A stretch of DNA of 64,000 nt. Source: Chondrosia reniformis. Its lineage: Eukaryota > Porifera > Demospongiae > Chondrillida > Chondrillidae. Under the pieces are notes generated by a model, which saw nothing but the letters and a program-made list of their open reading frames with translations, was not told where the DNA came from and did no database searches. The first letter of the stretch is position 1, and each line of letters opens with the position of its first letter. Position numbers and translations under genes: made by a program. Location of the stretch: the NCBI GenBank assembly GCA_947172415.1, contig OX359194.1, positions 5,518,001-5,582,000 on the forward strand. Direction: 5' to 3'. Shown piece after piece: positions 47,801-57,400 of this stretch.

Positions 47801-50360
47801 TACATGATCAAACTAAGCCTTCAGCACTGGTTGTCATAATATAGATGCATACAAACCAACAAATACAAAGATTATTACATTCTTAACAAATAGAATCATT
47901 CTAAATTCTATATATAAAGAATATTATATATTATATATACAGCGTATATACGTATACAATGTGTATGATTATACTGTATGTATAATATACGTATATAATA
48001 ATATTATACATCTATACAAATTGTAGGGATATGGTGAGAAGGAATATATAGCTGCACAGACTCCTGTTAAGTCTTCTGAAGTAGATGTATTGACCATCAT
48101 AACAATGTACAAGTGTCCAACAATTGTGGTTCTATCAAACTTCATGGAAAGACAAATGGTAATATAAATTGAAGTGATGTAAAAGATACATACCCAAGAT
48201 GTACATACATGCTATTATAATTAAAGGATACACTCTGCCTGTATATACGTATATACTAGTCCTATGGCCTTTATATGCAGACTTTGTCCTCCGTTTTCTA
48301 ACAAACGGAGGCCTAAATACAAAATCCCTTAATTTAAAATGAGTTTAATATTCTAAACTTTATGATAATATATATGCCCATTCTGTTTCTAGGTCCTTTC
48401 TTGGAGCCATATGAATTAATTATATTATATTAGATTACCTTAGTATATCGTAACTTGCACTGTATATAATTATATACAGTATAATAATTAAAATGTGTAT
48501 TATAGAAATGAACTTATTATTCTCTAGGTAATGTGTACTGAATTCTGGCCAAAGGATGAGAGTAAAACTCACCACTATATTGATAACTTTGATGTCCAAT
48601 TGAAGACCAAAGTAAAGCAGTCCGGGTATACAACCTACCAACTGGAGATTAACCAACTTAACCTTGTAAGACATTGAATAACAATAAACATACAAGACAT
48701 GTCTTATAATTATTGTTTTAATTTACAATGCCATAATAGATTCTGAAATCAAATAATTCAAAAGTATAGAAAATTGTATATAGTTATAAACATTTACATA
48801 CGTACGTACGTTTGTTGTAAGATTATATATGTATGTATTTATCAATTGCAAGTAAGGCCAGGAGTTAATTGCACTAAGTCTTTGGTCACTTCTAATTGCA
48901 ATTGACTGGTCAGTGTAATATTTTCCAGTAATCATTCACTTATTCACATGTACTACATGTATTTATGTACAAAATCATGCTTACAAGGTCCAAGCTTTCA
49001 TTTCTTCAGGATTATGAGTGTCCAGCCCTTAAGACTACACTTTATCACTACACAGCCTGGCCTAAAAATGGCCACCCTAACATTTCCTCTTTGCTTACTT
49101 TGATGGGAGATGTGGAAAACTCACAATTCAGAAAGGATTATCCGATGATGGTCATGTGCGAGTAAGTATAACTACAATAAACAATATGTATAAACATATT
49201 CACTCCTAGGGTCTTTGTTGTGGGTATACACGTATACAAAGTAAGTTGAGCTGCAGATATACTATATTATATGGTCTACATACAATAAAACAAAGCATTA
49301 ATATCATGTAAACATATACGTATTATGTATGTTGCCTACATATACAACAATATTAACAGAATTACAGCTAATAAAATACTGATGGCTGGCTGTAAAAGAT
49401 TTATCATAGTTGGACCACTTAATTCAATCTTGTTACTGGACAGTCAACTACATACGTACGTTAGAACTTACAATACGTACAGTAATTGCGAAAAGTAGGA
49501 CACTTTAAGATCTGATGCTGATCTTAAAGCTTTGATATCCTCAACAATTGACTCTGGATTTTACCCCACCCACTCATGTCTCTTGAAGAGCACAATGATT
49601 AATGAATCAAAGTTTACCTAAAGGGAACCAGAATCATCACCCCTTATCCACTCCAAGGATTGTCGAGCCGTAGCCAGCTGTTTCATACTTGTTAGGACTC
49701 ATTTTATCTACATATATTTTATAGTAGAAACATTTCCCCTAATATGTACGTACCTACATCACCATATAGAGTAATTGTCATTGCTCTCTGATAAGCCATC
49801 AGTATATCAAGTTTGTTTATATCCCTAGTGATGGTATGTCAAGGACTGGGATATTCCTATGTGCAATGTCTGAAATTGAAAGAATGAAAGTGGAAGGAAG
49901 GATGGACATATTTCAGAGGGTTAAATCTCTCCGTGCTAGCAGACCACACATGGTGTCATCAGCTGTAAGTTAAACCAATCAATAGCATGCAAGAAAGTGT
50001 ATGCTGAGGACAATTAAATTTGTTTTAGAGAATAGAACAATATTGGATTTAAAAATGAAGCATATGACTATATACATGACACTCGTGATCAATAATTAAA
50101 ACTGAGCTGAGCAATTTAATATATAGCATCAGTACGTACGTACATTTACATATTTACATATTATTAAATATATATGTATATATACGTATAATTTGGAACT
50201 GTAGCTCTATTATGTCATGTACGTACATATGTATATATACAAGTAACAATAGGAAATTAAGTGCATTTATTTAATGTATATATAGGTTGACTATGAAGTC
50301 TGTCATGAGGTGGTTCTAAGCTATCTAGAGTCTTTTGACACATATGCAAACTTCAAGTGA
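35279..50360 (+). CDS. Gene B2: LAR-like receptor protein tyrosine phosphatase, shorter ectodomain
   Basis: Complete paralogue of B1, about 1996 residues in 34 exons: 35279-35336, 35522-35815, 36073-36360, 36804-37061, 37289-37537, 37857-38180, 38242-38529, 38776-39042, 39306-39596, 39784-40056, 40256-40537, 40733-41005, 41064-41387, 41491-41679, 42011-42109, 42201-42461, 42694-42817, 43083-43177, 43270-43367, 43497-43575, 43732-43805, 44243-44279, 44373-44470, 45586-45708, 45906-46069, 46317-46455, 46735-46884, 47447-47531, 47619-47692, 48027-48158, 48528-48665, 49010-49161, 49829-49964, 50286-50360. Phases agree. It lacks the first FN3 and the next five modules of B1, so Ig joins directly to the exon starting [10 protein letters not shown]. 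Transmembrane and phosphatase exons are almost unchanged from B1. The role is as for B1, with a shorter ectodomain. Confidence 0.88.
35986..36010 (+). pseudogene. Residual 3' tip of a lost short Cys module in B2
   Basis: The sequence TGTGACAACTAAGTTTGAAG followed by GTAAGT matches the last bases of the B1 exon 7421-7678 and its donor. It sits in the intron between Ig and exon 36073. It marks the 3' breakpoint of the deletion that removed six B1-type exons. The fragment has no usable in-frame acceptor. Confidence 0.75.
37180..37260 (-). pseudogene. Partial copy of the K/E-rich reverse-strand fragment (B2)
   Basis: It matches 28515-28578 of A2 (CTGGGAGTCT and on) and the B1 copy at 8750-8835. 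It lies in the intron before exon 37289, the same relative place as in B1. Confidence 0.4.
37610..37796 (+). pseudogene. Decayed duplicate of FN3 exon in B2
   Basis: This is a second copy of the LPGKITEV exon, placed just before the functional one (37857). It reads [19 protein letters not shown], then a stop; it has an internal deletion and further stops. Its 3' end is fused to the tail of the preceding Cys-module exon (ACATGTGAGTAACTTG). It is the remains of a failed tandem duplication. Confidence 0.8.
39145..39253. mobile_element. 109-bp MITE with 16-bp perfect terminal inverted repeats
   Basis: ATGAGAGATGAAGGGT (39145-39160) and ACCCTTCATCTCTCAT (39238-39253) are exact inverted repeats bounding a non-coding core. 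The element interrupts the B2 intron 39043-39305 and is absent from the B1 intron 10293-10397. ATT-rich flanks (CATT / TATTATT) could include a target duplication but this is not certain. A loosely similar core stretch (TTATTGAG...CAGCAACATGAA) is seen in B1 near 11335-11360. Confidence 0.75.
39306..41387 (+). other. FN3 pairs and furin-site FN3 of B2
   Basis: Exons 39306, 39784, 40256 and 40733 are two alternating FN3 pairs as in B1. Exon 41064-41387 is the FN3 with the basic insertion [10 protein letters not shown] (RRRR at 41243-41254). The sequences are nearly the same as in B1, with scattered substitutions. Confidence 0.82.
41491..42461 (+). other. Membrane-proximal FN3 region of B2
   Basis: Exons 41491-41679, 42011-42109 and 42201-42461 correspond to 12834-13799 of B1. 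Exon 42011 is two codons shorter than its partner ([14 protein letters not shown] against [16 protein letters not shown]). The acceptor could be 42011 or 42017. Confidence 0.72.
42694..46884 (+). other. Transmembrane, juxtamembrane and D1 phosphatase of B2
   Basis: The hydrophobic helix [20 protein letters not shown] is identical to B1. D1 keeps [28 protein letters not shown] (Asp about residue 1603) and [11 protein letters not shown] (Cys about 1636), and is predicted active. Few replacements separate it from B1 (for example KPDT for KPET, KHEVF for KYEVF). Confidence 0.94.
43806..50285. other. B2 phosphatase-region introns over 300 bp
   Basis: Introns 43806-44242, 44471-45585, 46885-47446, 47693-48026, 48159-48527, 48666-49009, 49162-49828 and 49965-50285 are AT-rich with many TACGTA palindromes and closely match B1. 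Intron 46885-47446 has an extra stretch (about 47265-47370) that B1 lacks. Intron 49162-49828 carries the reverse-strand coding-like fragment (49487-49681). No independent gene was seen. Confidence 0.5.
47447..50360 (+). other. D2 pseudophosphatase domain of B2
   Basis: It has the same degenerate motifs as B1: AWPKNGHP in the WPD loop (Lys about 1895) and VMCDDGMSRTG in the P-loop (Cys about 1926). It ends [13 protein letters not shown]. Both copies share the substitutions, so D2 degenerated before the locus duplicated. Confidence 0.9.
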
Positions 50361-50422
50361 ATGTCCAAAAGTCAATGCAGTGTGTTAAATTTAAGTTTGG
50401 AAAAACAGAATGAGAACTATAT

Positions 50423-50428
50423 AATAAA
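50423..50428 (+). terminator. Polyadenylation signal of B2
   Basis: AATAAA lies 63 bases after the stop, followed by a T/GT-rich stretch, as in B1. Confidence 0.75.
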
Positions 50429-51104
50429 TTAGCTTGTTTTGATGTTTTGGTTTTATATGAAGCATGTACGTATGTTACATTAACATTTTCAAAAGCAGAT
50501 TTGATGTAATTTTTGCTAATGATTTGATTAATTAGTTTTGTTGCTCTTTATCTTTCAATCAAGTTATATACAATATATCTTAAAAAGCGTAAGTTAATTT
50601 AAATGTGAGAAAGGCCTAAAGTACATACATATATAGAATATATGAGATGATAAATGATAACATAAATAATTACAGCAGCTAGCTGTGATTTTACATATAA
50701 ACAAATACATCAATATATTAAAACGTCAATGAAGTTAATGAGATTTATGATCAGCCAAACAAAGGGTGGTGTCTCTTGTGAATGACTGGCAGATGCATAT
50801 ATAACAACTACCTCTTATGCATGTCACTGTAGATCACAGTAAGTACGTAGAATGACAATGTACGTACATGGTGGTAGCCCATGACAAGGTGGTAGAGTAT
50901 ATACGTATATACGTAGGGAATGTCTCTCTTCTTAGCTAGCATGTCAGCCAATTGCAACCAGCAGTATATAAAACTGTGGTTCCTCCCCAATTCCACTGGC
51001 AGTTGAGAATATCTATATACATATATAAGGGGTAAACAAGCCCTCAATCATGTGACGGTTTCCAGAAGCTTTTTGTCTTGATGTCTTATCTGGCTTCATC
51101 TGTT

Positions 51105-51158
51105 TTGGTATTATAAAATTGAAGAGCTCGAGAATGCTCTTCAATTTTATAATACCAA
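51105..51158. repeat. Perfect 23-bp inverted repeat downstream of B2
   Basis: Identical to the hairpin at 22545-22598 (arms 51105-51127 and 51136-51158, loop TCGAGAAT). No change has accumulated, although flanking bases differ in places. Confidence 0.85.
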
Positions 51159-52196
51159 TCTCATTAAGAATTCATCATTATTTTGTATTAATTACCTTTG
51201 CACATACTTATGAATATTTTAGGTAATTCTGAAATACGTATAGTTCTTAAATTAGTTCTGTATGGTTATAAAGACATCATGTTCTTATAAAGCTTTGTTT
51301 CTTCTACTTTGAGTGGTAAGATATACTGGATTGTTACTATACAGTACTTCATTTTGCATCACCCTTTATACTGAGTGAAACATTGATCCCAGCTAGGGGT
51401 ATTGGAGCATTTCAAGTTTCAAACCTATTTCAACCCTGTTTGACACTTCCACTACTTGCATCATAAGAGAAGCTGCACGGGAATGGTCCAGCATGCCTGA
51501 TCAACCTATGATCAGTTACTAGATCTTACACTACATAGACAGAACTAAGCCCGACCCTGGTAGATCACAAACTCCCTACATGAGATTAATCGTGTGCACA
51601 AAAAGACATTAACATAGCTTGGGAAAACTGTACACAAACTTTAGTTCATTCAGACAGGTCAGAGCACTTTAGAGTAGGAACCCATAGATGATCAACAAAA
51701 AAAGATTTAGAATACATACATATTTGGCAAGATAGAGTTTGCATGAAGGCATGGATACAAACATAGCTACTTCAGTAGAAATATTATACAACAACTGGCA
51801 GATCTACGTAGTTAATGTCATCTGAAACACTTGACATATATACATAACATTAACATAATTACGAATCACTGAAGAATAAGTTTAATAGCACATTTTATAT
51901 CACAATTAAACCAAGAAATTCTTAAACATCGACAACTTTTGACATACTAAATTTGTGGGATATTTAGTACATAACTATAGCTTATGGTACAGGCATAAAA
52001 TGATAGAGTTAGTCCCATTTATATATAGTTAAAACACAAACATTATGTTACTGTAAGCCTTAAGATAAACATTATTAACACTATCGACCTTATCTATAAA
52101 TATGTAAAATGCTGAACAACAAATGTTATCTCTTTATCGATAAGATAAGGTAATTAATGTACTGAAAATTACTTGTGAATGATAACATCTTATATT

Positions 52197-52307
52197 GTAT
52201 TTCCTTGATTAAATGCTGCCCTCAAATAGACGATGCACACGAATAGACACTGCACCTTGAAGTAGCATGAAAAAATAAACTCCGCGGCGTTTAATTGAGA
52301 AAATATG
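52197..52307. mobile_element. MITE-like element, second copy
   Basis: Same element and insertion site as 23654-23765, so it predates the locus duplication. A few substitutions lie in the GC-richer core (CGATGCACACG against CGCCACACTTG). Confidence 0.5.
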
Positions 52308-52858
52308 GTACTAAATCTGATATACACATATATACTGTAAATTTAAGATTAAAAAACTGTAGGTGCAATCAAAAAGCTTGTATGTGGGAAGTGAGCAATA
52401 TATCTCGTTTACAATTAACATAGCTATAACCACATTTATCATTCCATTTAACCAACCTCATTGACATTATGACATTATGTAATATACCAAGAAGGAAGGA
52501 AAACTTTAAACTTATCGTATGTATAATATATGTAAAGGCAACATTAAATACCACATGCATTTCACCACATGTACGTATATGTACGTACATATTTCAGAGA
52601 GGATGTTTTCTATTTAACGTGGACTCAGTTGTCATGTTTCAAGATAGCTGATAACATTACTTTACACATTACCATTTTCTAAACGACTTAAGTACTTAAA
52701 AAGGTTTGGTAGTTAAGCTAGTGCTTAAATATCAAAAGTAAACAACAAACATAGTCACTTTGAAAGGACTAAAAAAGAGCAACTGATTTCTTGTAAAAAT
52801 TTGAAGCAACTATTCTACTGCTAGAGAATTCCCTGCAATACTATCTTTCAGTTTTATA

Positions 52859-54484
52859 ATGATATCAGGAAATACTCTCACCAAAGTATGTCTATTTGCA
52901 GTACTCTTTGGCAACATACAGTCAGAAGGTGAGTATATATACGTATATATTCATTTTTTGGCCATCCCTACTTAGAGAGTATATATATACGTACATACTA
53001 ACATACTCACTCAACTCACTACTCTGGCCATAGGGAAGGTTTAATTTCGAATTCCAATTTCTGGTTGTGGACATAATACATTAAAAACATATTAGTAGAT
53101 CAGTCTTTCATATACGTATATATTCAGTATAGATCATCAATTAAACCTCTACATGTGCGTATATGATATATTGCTTCATATACGTACTCTCTATGCATGA
53201 TAGATACCAAAGACTATACATATTTCTTCTCTGATAGCTGTTAATAAGCTTACTTGGTACATACCACTTTGACTATTTTCTCCATTATATTTTCAGTGTA
53301 ATCTATTTAGATGTAAATACTTCTTAAAAAGCATTCTTTTTGAAGCTTCCTTACTTTTGTTCTCTCCTTCAGTTGCTTCACAACCAGCTACAACTATTAC
53401 AGTTGGATCTGGTTCTTCAGTCGACATAACTGCAACACCTACCATTAGTCAACCAGTAGAGTTATGGTGTAGCAGGACACAAGCACCCAAGCAGTGGTAT
53501 ACTAATGGAAATATAGTAAAAGCCACTTTAGATAAAGTGTGGACATCTGGTGGACCTACTAGGATATTAGGTTTTTCTACATTTGCTACAAGTCATGCTG
53601 GAACATACTCTTGTCATGTAACTAAAGGGGATATAACAACTTACACAGTAGTACTTGGTAAGTTTGTAAAACTAAATGCAGAACATAGCTGTCCTATTTT
53701 GTATACACCTATAAGTGTATGTATCATTCAGCTCACAACTATAGGTCTATATAGTGAATATATTATAGTAGCATGTGTATATTATAAAATCATAGAGAGT
53801 GGGACGTGATGTACATTATAATAATGCTGGAACATACTCTTGTCATTTGTATAATATTCGTGACACAAAAACAACAACTTACACAGTAGTGCTAGGTATG
53901 TTTTGAAGATTTATGCAATGTATGCAGATTTATGATTCCTCTCACAGCCATAGTTCTATAGACTGACTATATATACCATAGTTACATTGTTTAAAACCAT
54001 AAACTAAGGGGGAATGTGATGTATGTATATGTTACATGTAGAAATGTTAACTCACTTAATAGACAATAAATTATGTACAGTAAGTCAGGTGCTTACAAAT
54101 TAAGAACTATAATCCTCTGAGTGCACCATATTTACATACATTAATCCTAGCCCAACCTTTGTATCTTAGCTACCCCCACTCCACCACCCCCTAAAGTCCA
54201 AGGTGTCAACATTACAAGAGGAATATCTAATGGATCTGTGTTATTGACAATTTCATGGACTACAGTACCTGGATCTGGAATAACTTACACTGTGTGGTAT
54301 TCTTCAAATTGTGGTACCACAACAGAACCACCATCTGGCGTATTAAATGTGTCAGGTATCACTGGTACATCAACTACACTGAGTGGACTTGCACAAGGTA
54401 CAACCTACTATATTTGGGTAACAGCTGTTTCATCAGGTGTACCAGGACCTTACAGCATGAGAATGTCAGAGACTACATATTCAG
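52859..54484 (+). other. Signal peptide, first Ig and first FN3 of A3
   Basis: Signal exon 52859-52928 ([20 protein letters not shown]), Ig exon 53373-53657 (95 residues, the shortest here, with a compact [10 protein letters not shown] third loop) and FN3 exon 54170-54484 ([13 protein letters not shown]). If the intron after 54484 were retained, translation would stop after about ten codons, giving a small secreted Ig-FN3 protein. Confidence 0.8.
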
Positions 54485-57400
54485 GTAATGTAACTAATTA
54501 TAATAGGTCAACCACTTAAGTTTGTGTCAATTGACACAAAAAATTGTAACTGTATAGTTAATATATACCTATGTAATTAAAACAGTAACTGTTTTAATTA
54601 CATAGGTATATATTAACTATACATTTAGTAAATCATAATCTCTAATGCTTACATATAATATACCGTACACACTACACGGCTCAAGGTATCAAAGTTAAAA
54701 CTCATTCCTACATGATTATATCAATGGTCATGATTCTGTTTTTAGCTTCTTATATTAGCTGGATATGCATATTTTAAAATTATAAGCTATAGCTAGATGT
54801 ATTACTATTGAAAGTAAGGTTTATTTAGTAGAATAAGGACTACAACTGAAGAGGACCCTTGGGGTCCAAAAGTCTGACAAAAGATTAAACTAACTGTGTC
54901 CTAGTCTCTCGAAAAGTCAAAAACCAACCATTTATAGGATAAATAAGGTTATTTAGAAGATGTATATACAATACGTACATAGCAGTATAATAACCTACAC
55001 AAATTCTTCATATACGTACGTATGTATGTATATTTATGAAGGCATATATGTATAAATTATTTTTGCACTTTATACCTGATGATGCAATGATATCGATAAG
55101 TGTTATGTATTCATTGATCTCTTTTAAAGTTACTGTAGCAGAAAGGATATATGACATTACAAAATTAGCTACAGATGTAGGAAGTAACCAAATTCTGGTG
55201 GTGCATGTATACGTACAAAATATGTATACCATACCATGTATACCATACCAAACTTTAGCAGACCAGTCTTACATTTATACATTCAATGTATACCACCTAG
55301 ACTTCTAATTGTGTTATATATATGTATATTACGTTACCAGGGCAACTGGGCGATATCTGGGGTGTTATAAACCTTATATTTCAAACTTGAACTAGTGATA
55401 AATGTTACTCATATTTACTTATCATCAACTTACAATACCTTATTATCACCTTTACAATTGATTCAAGTCATAGGTGATATACAGTAAATGATATAGGTGG
55501 GGGCTATATGTATATACGTATGTATATATACTCTACGTTCCATATATTTTTGTTGCTTTTTCTTTTCTATATATGTATATGTATATGTACTACACCCATT
55601 CTCAATATAAATGTGTAATACATTTTATATTTGAAATTTGACTTCATTACATGCAGAGAAATGGAGACTAAACTTTAAAGTACATACGTATGTATATATA
55701 TATACTCCATTGGGTCACATGTCCCTCCCAAATATCTGTGAATTATTTAATCATTTACACTACAAATGTAATCCCTAATATGAAGGTTCCTTTGATTTTG
55801 CTATTCCTCACACCAGTTACAACTATTACAGTTGGATCTGGTTCTTCAGTCGACATAACTGCAACACCTACCATTAGTCAACCAGTAGAGTTATGGTGTA
55901 GTAGGCCAGGGACATCCAAGCAGTGGTATACTAATGGACGTATAGTAACACCCACTCCAGGTGCAGTGTGGACAGCTCAAGGACGTACATTAGGTTTTTC
56001 TACATTTGCTACAAGTCATGCTGGAACATACTCTTGTCTTGTAAGAAATATGGGTGAAGTGAACACAACAACTTACACAGTAGTGCTTGGTAAGTCTGTA
56101 TATATATAAAACTACATAGCTGTTCCATGTGTATGTTGTATGCATACTTTTGTTCCCTCCTTCAGTTGCTTCACAACCAGCTACAACTATTACAGTTGGA
56201 TCAGGTTCTCCAGTTGACATAACTGCAACACCTACCATTAATCAATCAGTAGAGTTATGGTGTAGTAGGACACTAGCAGGCAAGAAGTGGTATACTACAG
56301 GAAGTACAGTAGAAGCCACTCCAGGTGAAGTGTGGACAACTAGTGGACCTGCTAGGAAATTAGGTTTTTCTACATTTGCTACAAGTCATGCTGGAACATA
56401 CTCTTGTCATGTAAAAAATATCAGTCAAGTGAACACAACAACTTACACAGTAGTGCTTGGTAAGTTTGTATATATATAAAACTACATAGCTGTCCTATTT
56501 TGTATACACCTATAATTGTATTTATGATTCAGCTCACAACCATAGGTCTATATAGTGAATATATTATAGTAAACATGTTCATATTACAAAACCAAACAGT
56601 GGGACTTGGTGTACATTATATTAGCTCCCTTAAGAACTACACCTTAATATGAAAGATATGTACATAAATTATTCCTGGTACCACCCTTTACATATTAGCT
56701 ACTCCAACTCCTCCACCTAAAGTCCAAGGTGTTGGCATTACAAGAGGAATATCTAATGGATCAGTGTCATTAAACATTTCATGGACTGCAGTACCTGGTT
56801 CTGGAATAAACTACACTGTGTGGTATTCTACATGTTGTGGTACTACAACAGAACCACCATCTGGAGCATTAAATGTGTCAGGTATCACTGGTATATCAAC
56901 TACACTGAGTAGACTTGCACAAGGTACAACCTACTATATTTGGATATCAGCTGTTTCATCAGGTGTATCAGGAATTTACAGCATGAGAATGTCAGAGACT
57001 ACCTATTCAGGTAATGTAACTATAATAAGTCACTTAAGTATGGGTCATTTGAGTAATGTGTCATAATTGAATGCAGTTGTATCTATTGACATACCAGGGA
57101 TATAACCAAAAAGAAAGAAGGTAATGTATCTATGTGTGTGTATGTATTAGTTCCCACTGTATATTGTACACGTACAGTAGGTAAGCAACTTTATTTGTAT
57201 AGCTAACCATTTCAATGAGCTAGACTCTGACAGTCAGGGTTAATAATTCTCCACTAATTAGTACTAAGGAGACTTTAGTTTAGTAATTAGTATGTAACCT
57301 ACTAGTTCTAATCCTAGCAATGTAAAGTGATGGCTATGAGTGATAACCAATGTTTATTGTATTGTTGATGCTAATGAGTCCGATACTACGTATATGGTAC

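Larger units (their letters stand above)
24321..52858. repeat. One full 28.5-kb A-B tandem unit
   Basis: The start of A2 (24321) and of A3 (52859) are 28,538 bp apart. The phosphatase ends of B1 and B2 are 28,564 bp apart. A1-B1 before it and A3 after it are partial units. Coding and non-coding sequence in the B phosphatase part and B-A spacer is nearly identical between units, while the A and B ectodomain parts differ by many exon-sized indels. The true unit boundary cannot be fixed without flanking sequence. Confidence 0.85.
50361..52858. other. B2-A3 intergenic region
   Basis: Nearly a copy of 21797-24320: B2 3' UTR, 23-bp hairpin (51105-51158), MITE-like element (52197-52307) and the presumed A3 promoter. 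Small indels break the frames seen in the first copy, which argues against a hidden coding gene. Confidence 0.6.

Noticed and set aside
24321-50360. A2 and B2 as one giant receptor gene
   Set aside because: A2 ends with an in-frame stop (35034-35036) plus AATAAA, and B2 has its own signal peptide at 35279. Read-through splicing is kept only as a finding.
55036-55308. 90-codon + strand frame in A3
   Set aside because: No domain, no signal of coding bias, and no counterpart in A2.
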